Positions 1 to 5,846 of a stretch of 7,135 bases of DNA are shown here, one piece after another. The notes beneath the pieces are model-generated. The model was not told the origin of the DNA. It saw nothing but the letters and a program-made list of their open reading frames with translations, and ran no database searches. The number at the start of each line of letters is the position of its first letter. The stretch's first letter is position 1. Source of the DNA: Aquificota bacterium (GTDB lineage Bacteria; Aquificota; Aquificia; Aquificales; Aquificaceae); NCBI GenBank assembly GCA_013153455.1, contig JAADEK010000051.1, positions 1 to 7,135 of the forward strand, given 5' to 3'. Position numbers and translations under genes: made by a program.

Positions 1-860
1 CTGAGAACCTCAAACCTCCCCTCCCACCTCGTATCCCTCAAAGCCCTAAAGACCCCTTCGGGGTTCAATCTTCCCAAAAAAAGGGATGTAAGCGTTATGG
101 CAAGCGAAGCGTTGTCTATCTGCCACTTTCCCCAAAGGGAAAGCTCCGCGTCCCTCAAAGAAACGGGACCATCGTAAAAAGAGAGGACAGTCCTTGAGCG
201 CTCTACCCTTCCCCAGTATTCGTAATCAATACCCGCAACGACAAGCCCCTCAAGACCCATCTCAAGCGCAAGAGGGTAAAGCGGGAAGCGCGCGCTCCCG
301 AGAACGAGGGGAACACCCTTTTTGTAGAGCTGGAGCTTCTCACGCGCTATCTTCTCAACCGTGTCCCCGAGCCAGCGCGTGTGGTCCCTCTCTACGTTCG
401 TAATCCCCACCGCGCGGGCGTTCACGACCTTCGTCGCGTCCCACCTTCCCCCCATACCCACCTCAAAAACCGCGCAATCAACCCCTGCGTCCGCGAAATA
501 CTTAACCGCTATCAGGGTCGCAGCCTCAAAGTAAGTGAGGGAAAAGCGCTCAAAGACACCCTTAAGCTCCCTCACGTAGTCCCCGAGCGTCTCGTTATCA
601 ATGGGAACGCCGTTTATACGCCACCTTTCCGTTTCCTCAAGAAGGTGGGGAGACACAAACCAACCCGTTTTTAGCCCGTGCTCCCGAAGTATGCGCTCAC
701 TAAAGGCGCACGTTGAGCCTTTCCCGTTCGTTCCCCCGACGAGCAGGGCGGGGTAGCGCTCTTGAGGGTTTCCGATATACTCACAAGCCCTCCTTATGCG
801 CTCAAGCGTGGGCTTTATATCAAAGTCCCTTCCCTTGTAAAGCTCCCATAAGAATCCCAT
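1..860 (-). CDS. folC: Folylpolyglutamate synthase / dihydrofolate synthase, 3' end outside window
   Basis: Read leftward from an ATG at 860-858; about 286 codons are present with no stop, so the C-terminal part (roughly a quarter to a third of a usual 380-430 aa FolC) lies outside the window. It is a Mur-ligase-type ATP enzyme of folate synthesis that adds glutamate to dihydropteroate and/or folates in the cytoplasm. Visible motifs in order are the P-loop GGTNGKGST (residues 42-50), SPHLLEETERWRING, YFEAATLIAVKYF, the Mg-binding stretch AVFEVGMGGRWDAT, then ITNVERDH and EKIAREK (whose Lys fits the usual EK of the EKAGI motif), and finally WQIDNASLA and RWEGRFEVL. The family usually has GRLDATN and EKAGI, here GRWDATK and EKLQL, so it is a divergent member. 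The start is well placed: about 42 residues before the P-loop is normal. No Shine-Dalgarno precedes it; see the TAAAAT box at 868-873. It is divergent from the dehydrogenase gene. Whether it does one or both FolC reactions cannot be told from this sequence. Confidence 0.93.
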   Translation of the reverse strand, partial: MGFLWELYKGRDFDIKPTLERIRRACEYIGNPQERYPALLVGGTNGKGSTCAFSERILREHGLKTGWFVSPHLLEETERWRINGVPIDNETLGDYVRELKGVFERFSLTYFEAATLIAVKYFADAGVDCAVFEVGMGGRWDATKVVNARAVGITNVERDHTRWLGDTVEKIAREKLQLYKKGVPLVLGSARFPLYPLALEMGLEGLVVAGIDYEYWGRVERSRTVLSFYDGPVSLRDAELSLWGKWQIDNASLAITLTSLFLGRLNPEGVFRALRDTRWEGRFEVL

Positions 861-867
861 AAAAGGT

Positions 868-873
868 ATTTTA
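868..873 (-). promoter_or_regulatory. Putative -10 box of folC, placed for a leaderless transcript
   Basis: On the minus strand TAAAAT is followed by seven bases (ACCTTTT) and then the ATG of folC. Transcription normally starts about 7 nt after a -10 box, which would put the first base at or beside the start codon. No Shine-Dalgarno is present and no convincing -35 hexamer is seen at 16-18 bp. The same arrangement occurs before perM and purD, which raises confidence. Confidence 0.5.
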
Positions 874-880
874 GTTATCC

Positions 881-886
881 TATAAT
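881..886 (+). promoter_or_regulatory. Putative -10 box for the lpd-mrp-nifS-like block
   Basis: A perfect TATAAT lies 24 bases before the ATG at 911. Transcription would begin near 893 and give a leader of about 18 nt that contains the Shine-Dalgarno. No good -35 hexamer lies at the standard spacing; the sequence there (about 857-864) is A-rich. The box lies only 7 bp from the oppositely oriented folC box, so the two promoters overlap back to back and may compete for RNA polymerase. Confidence 0.5.
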
Positions 887-897
887 AAAGCCCACAC

Positions 898-905
898 AAG
901 GAGGT
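898..905 (+). promoter_or_regulatory. Strong Shine-Dalgarno of the dihydrolipoamide dehydrogenase gene
   Basis: AAGGAGGT is followed by five bases and then the ATG at 911. This fixes the start of the downstream gene and contrasts with folC, perM and purD, which have no such site. Confidence 0.85.
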
Positions 906-910
906 CACGC

Positions 911-2308
911 ATGGAATACGACCTTGTAATCTTGGGCGCGGGAAGCGGAGGGTATGAAGCGGGTCTTTACGCCTTCAGGAGGGGCATGAAGGTCGCCTTC
1001 GTTGAGCTTTCACCCGAGTCCGTGGGGGGAAACTGCCTGAACCGCGGTTGCATACCCTCAAAATACATGAGGCACGGCGCCTACCTCATAGACAAGTTCA
1101 ACAAGATGGAAAACTACGGCATACTCCCGAAAGGCTACGAAATAGACTACAAGAAACTAAAGGAAGGAAGGGACAACGTGGTCACAACAATAAGGGAAAA
1201 CTTCAAGAAGTTCGCAAAACAGCTTAACATCCCCATATACTACGGGAAAGGAGTCCTGAAGGACCCAAACACGGTATTCGTTGAAGGGGAAGAAAAAACC
1301 CTAAAGGCTAAGTTCATACTCGTCGCGACCGGCTCCTCACCCGCGGGCGTCGGGAACCTCGTTCCCGACGGGAAGAACATCCTTGACACGGACCAAATAT
1401 GGGCGCTTGAGGAGCTACCGCGTCGCGTCCTCATCGTAGGCGGTGGGGCGGTGGGCGTTGAGTTTGCCTACATATTCAAAAAATACGGAAGTGAGGTTAT
1501 CCTCGTTGAGATAAAAGACCGCGTCCTGCCCTCACCCGACATACCCGAAGACAGCGGGAGGTATCTCGGTAGAAAGCTAAGGGAGATAGGCGTAGACCTA
1601 AGGACTAAAACCTCCGTAGAGAGCTGGGAAGAGACACCCTCGGGCGTTAAGGTAAAGCTAACAGACGGGAGCGAGCACGAGGTAGACTTCATACTACTCG
1701 GAGTAGGGAGAAGACCGAACACGCGCGGTATAGGGCTTGAGGAGGCGGGTGTTGAGCTTGACGAGAGGGGCTTTGTAAAGACGAACGAATACGCCCAGAC
1801 GAGCGTCCCCAACGTCTACGCCTGCGGTGATATCACCTCACCCCTCATGCTCGCCCACAAATCAATGTATGAGGGGAAGATAGCGGTCTCTCACATGCTC
1901 GGGGAGAGGGATTGGAAGAAAGACGAGAGAATAATACCCAAGATAATCTATTCCGCTCTTGAGGTTGCGTCCGTGGGTCTTACGGAAGAGCAGGCGGAGG
2001 ACATGGACATAGAGGTAAGCGTCGGGGTCGCTTCCTTCGTCGCCAACCCAAAAGCCATGGACGACGGGGAGAACGAGGGATTTGTCCGCATAGTCGCGGA
2101 CGACGAGACGGGAGAGATACTCGGGTGCCATATCGTCGGACCCCACGCGGGAGAGCTCATACACCAAGTCGTTCACATGATGAAGGACAGAAAAACCGTT
2201 GAGTTTGCGTCAAAGAGCATGTATTCACACCCCTCCCTCTCGGAAAACATAGGCATCGCGTCCTCGGAGGTCTACTACGGACCAATCTCATGGACGAAAC
2301 GAAGATAA
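911..2308 (+). CDS. lpdA: Dihydrolipoamide dehydrogenase family flavoprotein disulfide reductase
   Basis: 465 aa, the usual length for the family. These cytoplasmic FAD homodimers oxidise protein-bound dihydrolipoamide with NAD+ as the E3 part of 2-oxoacid dehydrogenases and the glycine cleavage system; some relatives act on other disulfides. Visible are the FAD-binding GAGSGG (9-14), redox-active Cys42 and Cys47 in GGNCLNRGCIPSK, ATGSSP (139-144), and the NAD-binding GGGAVGVE (177-184) with Glu200 ending the second strand, which favours NADH over NADPH. Further on are the second FAD motif VYACGDI (Asp307), LAHKSMYEG, and the C-terminal His440-Pro...Glu445 dyad (HPSLSE) that completes the active site of the dimer partner. 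All catalytic parts seem intact, so mercuric reductase (needs a C-terminal Cys pair) and SthA (lacks the Cys pair) are unlikely. The residues after PSK (YMRHG rather than ALL) are unusual. No E1, E2 or lipoyl-protein gene is nearby; it leads a block with mrp and a NifS-like gene, so its partner substrate is unknown. Confidence 0.9.
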   Translation: MEYDLVILGAGSGGYEAGLYAFRRGMKVAFVELSPESVGGNCLNRGCIPSKYMRHGAYLIDKFNKMENYGILPKGYEIDYKKLKEGRDNVVTTIRENFKKFAKQLNIPIYYGKGVLKDPNTVFVEGEEKTLKAKFILVATGSSPAGVGNLVPDGKNILDTDQIWALEELPRRVLIVGGGAVGVEFAYIFKKYGSEVILVEIKDRVLPSPDIPEDSGRYLGRKLREIGVDLRTKTSVESWEETPSGVKVKLTDGSEHEVDFILLGVGRRPNTRGIGLEEAGVELDERGFVKTNEYAQTSVPNVYACGDITSPLMLAHKSMYEGKIAVSHMLGERDWKKDERIIPKIIYSALEVASVGLTEEQAEDMDIEVSVGVASFVANPKAMDDGENEGFVRIVADDETGEILGCHIVGPHAGELIHQVVHMMKDRKTVEFASKSMYSHPSLSENIGIASSEVYYGPISWTKRR

Positions 2309-2328
2309 GAAAACCTAAGCCTTTTCAT

Positions 2329-2351
2329 AAAAAGACGCCCCTTCGGGGCGT
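2329..2351 (-). terminator. GC hairpin between lpdA and mrp, with its U-tract on the minus strand
   Basis: A perfect 7-bp stem ACGCCCC/GGGGCGT with triloop TTC occupies 2335-2351. Read on the minus strand it is followed at once by CTTTTTATG, a classic intrinsic terminator tail very like that of the plus-strand terminator at 4716-4746 (both have GGGCGTCTTTTTAT). On the plus strand the tail is only TAATTTATCT, a weak U-tract. It may stop antisense transcription entering lpdA, act weakly in both directions, or act as a processing or attenuation hairpin ahead of mrp. Confidence 0.6.
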
Positions 2352-2364
2352 AATTTATCTCTTC

Positions 2365-2370
2365 GGAGGT
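2365..2370 (+). promoter_or_regulatory. Shine-Dalgarno of mrp
   Basis: GGAGGT is followed by five bases and the ATG at 2376. It starts 13 bases after the lpdA-mrp hairpin and supports the chosen start. Confidence 0.8.
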
Positions 2371-2375
2371 AAAGG

Positions 2376-3431
2376 ATGAGCATAAAGGAAGTCATAGACG
2401 CGCTGAAAAACGTTGACCTCAGGGAAGCGGGGATAAACCAAAACGTAGCCAAGATGGTAAAAGACGCGAAGTTCACGGGCGGAACCCTCACGCTCGTCAT
2501 TGAGCCACCGCGGGAAGGACTTGAGGACGTCATAAGGGTCAAGGTCGTTGAAGCCCTTGAGAAACTCCCCGACGTCAAGAATGTTGATGTAAAGTTCGTA
2601 AAGCCAAAAGCCCAACAACCCCCTCCCCAGTTCCAACAGCCCATGTTTACGCGTAAGAAGGTTCCCGGTGTGAAACATATCGTCGCGGTAGGGAGCGGGA
2701 AAGGGGGTGTGGGTAAATCAACCGTAGCGACGAACCTCGCCCTCGCCCTTTCGCGCCTCGGATACAAGGTAGGACTGCTTGACGCGGACGTATACGGACC
2801 GAGCGTCCCCACCCTTATGGGGCTCAAAGGGGAGCGCGTGAACGTAGACCAGTTCCAGCGCCTAATCCCGCTTGAGAAATACGGTATAAAAGTCCTCTCA
2901 ATAGGTTTTATGCTTCCCTCCGAGGACACACCCGTCATATGGCGCGGACCCATGCTCATGAAAGCCCTCACGGAGTTTCTCTTCTCAACCAAGTGGGGAG
3001 ACCTTGATTACCTCATCATGGACCTCCCTCCCGGGACCGGTGATGTCCAGATTACGCTCGCGCAGAACGTCCAGCTTGACGGCGCTCTCGTGGTAACAAC
3101 ACCCCAAGACGTCGCCCTCTCGGACGTCAAAAAAGCGGTGACGATGTTCAAAGAGGTAAACATACCCGTTCTGGGGGTTGTGGAAAACATGGCTTACTTC
3201 ATTTGCCCCTCCGACGGGCAAAAGTATTACATCTTCGGGAAGGGGAAGGTAGCCCAGTTCGCGAGCAACTACGGGCTAAAGATTCTCGGCTCAATACCCA
3301 TAGACCCCGACCTCGCACAGCGCTCCGACGAAGGAAAACCCGTGGTCGTCTCGGAACCCGACTCGGAAGTCTCAAAAGCCTTCATGGGCATAGCGAAGGT
3401 CCTGACGGAAACCCTCCAAAAGAAAAACTAA
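2376..3431 (+). CDS. mrp: Mrp/ApbC/NBP35 family P-loop ATPase (Fe-S cluster carrier) with CxxD site
   Basis: 351 aa, full length. Family members are cytoplasmic dimeric ATPases that carry a bridging [4Fe-4S] cluster to target apoproteins. The N-terminal DUF59/MIP18-like domain (about 1-76) includes the typical REAGINQNV and EPPREGLEDVIR. A Gln/Pro-rich linker (79-89) follows, then the deviant Walker A GKGGVGKST (108-116, signature Lys109 and Lys114), LLDADVYGPSVP (134-145), the Mrp-typical VIWRGPMLMKAL, the Walker B-like MDLPPGTGD (215-223), TTPQDVALSDVKKA and VVENMAYF. Oddity: the usual cluster motif CPxC(G) reads CPSDG, with Cys277 kept and Asp280 in place of the second Cys; Cys277 is the only cysteine in the protein. 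Two Cys per subunit normally bind the bridging cluster, so the cluster must use another ligand, be labile, or be absent. The gene sits between lpdA and a NifS-fold gene, in keeping with an Fe-S or sulfur role. The family call is very sure; cluster carriage is not. Confidence 0.93.
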   Translation: MSIKEVIDALKNVDLREAGINQNVAKMVKDAKFTGGTLTLVIEPPREGLEDVIRVKVVEALEKLPDVKNVDVKFVKPKAQQPPPQFQQPMFTRKKVPGVKHIVAVGSGKGGVGKSTVATNLALALSRLGYKVGLLDADVYGPSVPTLMGLKGERVNVDQFQRLIPLEKYGIKVLSIGFMLPSEDTPVIWRGPMLMKALTEFLFSTKWGDLDYLIMDLPPGTGDVQITLAQNVQLDGALVVTTPQDVALSDVKKAVTMFKEVNIPVLGVVENMAYFICPSDGQKYYIFGKGKVAQFASNYGLKILGSIPIDPDLAQRSDEGKPVVVSEPDSEVSKAFMGIAKVLTETLQKKN

Positions 3432-3442
3432 CATTCATCAAT

Positions 3443-3461
3443 ACCCTCCCGAAGGGAGGGT
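3443..3461 (+). other. Intergenic hairpin between mrp and the NifS-like gene
   Basis: A perfect 8-bp stem ACCCTCCC/GGGAGGGT closes a GAA triloop, 11 bases after the mrp stop. Neither strand has a U-tract after it (GATATCTTC on plus, ATTGATGAA on minus), so it is not a standard intrinsic terminator. It resembles the lpdA-mrp hairpin in size and triloop. It may protect or punctuate a polycistronic mRNA. Confidence 0.5.
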
Positions 3462-3475
3462 GATATCTTCTAAAA

Positions 3476-3483
3476 AAGGAGGT
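3476..3483 (+). promoter_or_regulatory. Strong Shine-Dalgarno of the NifS-like gene
   Basis: AAGGAGGT is followed by seven bases and the ATG at 3491, fixing the start. No -10-like box is seen in the short gap, so the gene is probably transcribed with mrp. Confidence 0.85.
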
Positions 3484-3490
3484 TCCTGAT

Positions 3491-4711
3491 ATGTTTAAGA
3501 CAAAAGCGGGAAAGAAGGTTGTATACGTAGACCATATAGCAACAACACCGGTAGCGGAGGAAGTCCTTGAGCAGATGCTTCCCTACTTTCGTGAGAAGTT
3601 CGGGAATCCTACGTCCCTCCACAGCTTCGGGCAGGAAGCGAAGAAAGCGGTAGAAGAGGCGCGCGAAAAGGTCGCAACGCTCATAAACGCAAACATACCC
3701 GAGGAGGTCGTCTTTACCTCGGGGGGTATAGAGGCGAACAACCTCGCGATAAAGGGCATAGCGAAGGCTTACCAAAAGAAGGGAAGGCACATCGTCACGA
3801 CGCAGATAGAGCACCACTCAATCCTCCACTCGTGTAAGACGCTTGAGAAGGAAGGCTTTGAGGTTACGTACCTGAAGCCCGACAAATACGGATTTATAGA
3901 CCCGGAGCAGTTGAGGGAAGCGGTAAGGGAGGACACGATACTCGTCTCAATAGGACACTCAAACAGGGAGATAGGGACGATACAGAACATAAAGGAACTC
4001 GTAAAAGCGGCGAAGGAGAAAAACCCGAGGGTGATTTTCCACACCGACGCAGCGCCCACGCTCGGGCACTACCCCGTTGACGTTCAGGACTGGGGTGTTG
4101 ATGCGGCGTCCTTTACCGCACACCTTATGTATGGACCAAAAGGGGCGGGCGCGCTTTGGACGCGCAAAGGTGTCCGCGTAAAGCCCCTTATAGAGGGCGG
4201 AGTCCAAGAGCGCGGAATCCGCGCGGGAACGGAGCCCGTTCCCAATATCGTGGGTTTCGGCGCTGCTGCTGAGCTTACGATGAAGGAGCTTGATGACCGT
4301 ATGAAGCGCCTCTCTTATTACAGGGACAAGCTGAGGAAGGGTCTTGAGGAGAAGCTGGATTACATAGAGTTCACGGGACACCCCACCCAGCGCCTCCCTC
4401 ATCACCTTTCGCTTATCGTTCACTTCGTTGAGGGTGAGGCTATGCTCCTGAGGCTTGACCTTCTGGGTATTGAGACCGCGTCGGGTTCCGCGTGTGTTTC
4501 CCTCGCGCTAAAGCAGTCCCACGTCCTTGCAGCGATAGGTATACCGAAGGAGCTCTCAAACGGCTCCGTTGTGTTCTCCTTCGGCAGGGAAAACACCGAG
4601 GAGGACGTTGATTACATACTTGAGGAGTTCCCGAAGGTCGTAAAGTGGCTAAGGGAGGTCTCACCCTTCAACCCCGAAAACTGGGAAAAATACGTAAAGA
4701 GTAAAAAGTGA
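3491..4711 (+). CDS. NifS/IscS-fold protein lacking the PLP lysine (cysteine desulfurase-like)
   Basis: 406 aa, colinear with class I NifS/IscS cysteine desulfurases (fold type I PLP enzymes that take sulfur from cysteine as a persulfide). Landmarks: YVDHIATTPV (12-21), FGNPTSLHSFG (37-47), FTSGGIEANNLAIKG (75-89), IEHHS (His108, the ring-stacking His), HTDAAPTLG (Asp186), AHLMYGPKGAG (210-220), QERGIRAGTE (239-248) and the mobile loop ASGSACVS with Cys335. The active site is badly altered. The Schiff-base Lys of HKxxGPKG is Leu212 (codon CTT, 4124-4126). By alignment from memory, Thr of SGATE is Ile80, the second Asn of VNNEIG is Arg159, Gln of DAxQ is Pro189, and the first Arg of RFSxGR is Val361. 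The CTT codon is not one base change from a Lys codon and the frame is open, so this is neither a sequencing slip nor a decaying gene. It probably cannot form the internal aldimine and is likely a non-enzymatic or repurposed paralog; Cys335 could still carry sulfur. Databases would probably call it cysteine desulfurase. It follows mrp and ends at a strong terminator. Confidence 0.88.
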   Translation: MFKTKAGKKVVYVDHIATTPVAEEVLEQMLPYFREKFGNPTSLHSFGQEAKKAVEEAREKVATLINANIPEEVVFTSGGIEANNLAIKGIAKAYQKKGRHIVTTQIEHHSILHSCKTLEKEGFEVTYLKPDKYGFIDPEQLREAVREDTILVSIGHSNREIGTIQNIKELVKAAKEKNPRVIFHTDAAPTLGHYPVDVQDWGVDAASFTAHLMYGPKGAGALWTRKGVRVKPLIEGGVQERGIRAGTEPVPNIVGFGAAAELTMKELDDRMKRLSYYRDKLRKGLEEKLDYIEFTGHPTQRLPHHLSLIVHFVEGEAMLLRLDLLGIETASGSACVSLALKQSHVLAAIGIPKELSNGSVVFSFGRENTEEDVDYILEEFPKVVKWLREVSPFNPENWEKYVKSKK

Positions 4712-4715
4712 TATT

Positions 4716-4746
4716 ACGCCCGCTTTCGCGGGCGTCTTTTTATTTT
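4716..4746 (+). terminator. Rho-independent terminator after the NifS-like gene
   Basis: A perfect 8-bp stem ACGCCCGC/GCGGGCGT with loop TTTC (4716-4735) is followed by CTTTTTATTTT. It begins four bases after the stop codon and closes the lpdA-mrp-nifS-like block. It also lies just upstream of the perM promoter box. Confidence 0.92.
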
Positions 4747-4749
4747 CAT

Positions 4750-4755
4750 TAAAAT
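4750..4755 (+). promoter_or_regulatory. Putative -10 box of perM, placed for a leaderless transcript
   Basis: TAAAAT is followed by eight bases (ACTCCCTG) and the ATG at 4764; there is no Shine-Dalgarno. The sequence TAAAATACT closely matches TATAATACT before purD and TAAAATACC before folC. No -35 hexamer is evident; the expected place falls in the terminator stem. Confidence 0.5.
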
Positions 4756-4763
4756 ACTCCCTG

Positions 4764-5813
4764 ATGGGGGGAAATCTTTCTTTCTGGGTTTATCTGTTTT
4801 TCTTTCTTTCCCTGCTTTTAGCCTTCCTATACATCCTTATGCCCTTCTTTAGCCCGATTGTTTGGGCTATCGTTATGACGATTGTGTTTTACCCTCTTTA
4901 CTCGTTTTTGAGGAAGAAGCTAAAAAACGAGGGTGTCGCTTCGCTTCTTGTGGTTGTTCTTGTGTTTTTCGTTATGGTTATCCCTGTTTCCGTTATCACC
5001 GCGGTCGCGACACAGCAGATAGTCGCCTTTTCAATAAAGCTTTTCGGTCTTGTTCAGGGGCAGAGTCTTGAGGAGTTCCTGGGCAGGCTCCTTGAGCATC
5101 CTTACATCCGGGAAAACAGGGAGAAGCTTGAGCCCCTTCTTAACTACATAAGGAGCGATGAGTTCAGGACTTCGGTTCTGAACGCTCTTAACAATCTTCT
5201 TACGTTCCTCGGGAATAAGTTGAAGAACATAGGAAATACCTTTTTTCACGTTTTTGTTTTCTTGCTTACGCTTTACTTTCTCCTTCGGGACGGGGAGAAG
5301 ATTCTTAGGGAGGTTAAGAATTTGATTCCTATGAGGAGGGAGGACACGGAGGAGATTCTGAGAACTGTTTACAGGACGGTTCTCGCGGTGATATACGGAA
5401 CCGTGGGAACCGCGGTAGCTCAGTCGGTTATGAGTTTAATCGGATACACGCTCGCGGGTCTTGATTACGCACTTCTTTGGAGTATTCTTACGTTCTTTGC
5501 TGCGTTTATCCCTCCGTTCGGTGCTGCGTTCGTTTGGGTTCCCCTTGACCTTTACCTGTTTGCGACAAAGGGTATAAGGGAGGGTCTTATCCTTCTCGTT
5601 TTCGGGACTTTGTTTATATCAACTATGGACAATATCGTCCGCCCGCTTGTTATGAAACACGGTATAAAGCTCCCGTATGTAGCCCTCTTTTTTGCAACAA
5701 TCGGGGGATTTCTCCAGTTCGGTTTTATAGGTATCTTTTTGGGTCCTATAATCCTCTCCACGCTCTTGGTTTCGGTAAAGATTTACGAAAGGAGGATAAT
5801 GGGAAGGGTGTAA
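4764..5813 (+). CDS. PerM/AI-2E transporter family membrane protein (UPF0118)
   Basis: 349 aa, typical length for this family of about eight membrane helices. Hydrophobic stretches lie near residues 6-28, 30-47, 58-83, 157-175, 205-232, 236-267, 272-288 and 303-338. A charged soluble segment (about 85-155) follows the third, as in other members. Family signatures visible are YFLLRDG (171-177), AFIPPFGA (247-254), the DNIVRPLVM stretch (289-297) and FIGIFLGPI (321-329). Characterised relatives include the E. coli AI-2 exporter TqsA and sodium/proton antiporters of halophiles; most, including this one, have no known substrate. The ATG at 4764 is the only sensible start before the first helix, but it has no Shine-Dalgarno. 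T-ending codons (GTT, CTT) seem commoner than in the three preceding genes, partly because of its hydrophobic content. It lies behind a strong terminator, so it is probably its own transcription unit, convergent with purD. Confidence 0.88.
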   Translation: MGGNLSFWVYLFFFLSLLLAFLYILMPFFSPIVWAIVMTIVFYPLYSFLRKKLKNEGVASLLVVVLVFFVMVIPVSVITAVATQQIVAFSIKLFGLVQGQSLEEFLGRLLEHPYIRENREKLEPLLNYIRSDEFRTSVLNALNNLLTFLGNKLKNIGNTFFHVFVFLLTLYFLLRDGEKILREVKNLIPMRREDTEEILRTVYRTVLAVIYGTVGTAVAQSVMSLIGYTLAGLDYALLWSILTFFAAFIPPFGAAFVWVPLDLYLFATKGIREGLILLVFGTLFISTMDNIVRPLVMKHGIKLPYVALFFATIGGFLQFGFIGIFLGPIILSTLLVSVKIYERRIMGRV

Positions 5814-5839
5814 GAGAAAAGCCCGCATATCCGATGCGG
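5814..5839 (-). terminator. Intrinsic terminator of purD
   Basis: A 6-bp stem CCGCAT/ATGCGG with a 5-nt loop (5823-5839) lies in the 33-bp gap between the convergent perM and purD stops. On the minus strand it is followed by GCTTTTCTC, a short U-tract, so it serves purD. On the plus strand the tail is AAAGGAC, so it gives little termination for perM, whose transcript may run into purD antisense. Confidence 0.65.
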
Positions 5840-5846
5840 AAAGGAC

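Noticed and set aside
52..64. ACCCC-TTC-GGGGT hairpin near the left edge, like the intergenic triloop hairpins.
   Set aside because: It lies inside the folC coding region, encodes the ordinary Asn-Pro-Glu-Gly-Val stretch, has only 5 bp and has no U-tract.
194..674. Two plus-strand open frames of 69 and 97 codons.
   Set aside because: Both lie antisense to folC, whose frame is continuous and rich in motifs; their translations are Pro/Arg/Ser-rich with no family resemblance.
911..2308. Mercuric reductase or soluble transhydrogenase as alternatives for the flavoprotein.
   Set aside because: No C-terminal Cys pair or N-terminal metal-binding domain as in MerA. The redox Cys pair missing in SthA is present, and the HPxxSE dyad fits dihydrolipoamide dehydrogenase.
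2315..2992. A 225-codon open frame on the minus strand, antisense to mrp.
   Set aside because: Low-complexity Ser/Thr/Pro/Arg-rich translation, typical of a shadow; it also runs through the minus-strand terminator at 2329-2351.
4124..4126. Possibility that the missing PLP lysine is a sequencing error or that the gene is a decaying pseudogene.
   Set aside because: CTT differs from the Lys codons AAA and AAG at every position, the frame is open for 406 codons, and other pocket residues changed in the same direction while the rest of the fold is well kept.
3959..4423. Minus-strand open frame of 154 codons inside the NifS-like gene.
   Set aside because: Shadow of the well-supported plus-strand gene; no motif or ribosome binding site seen.
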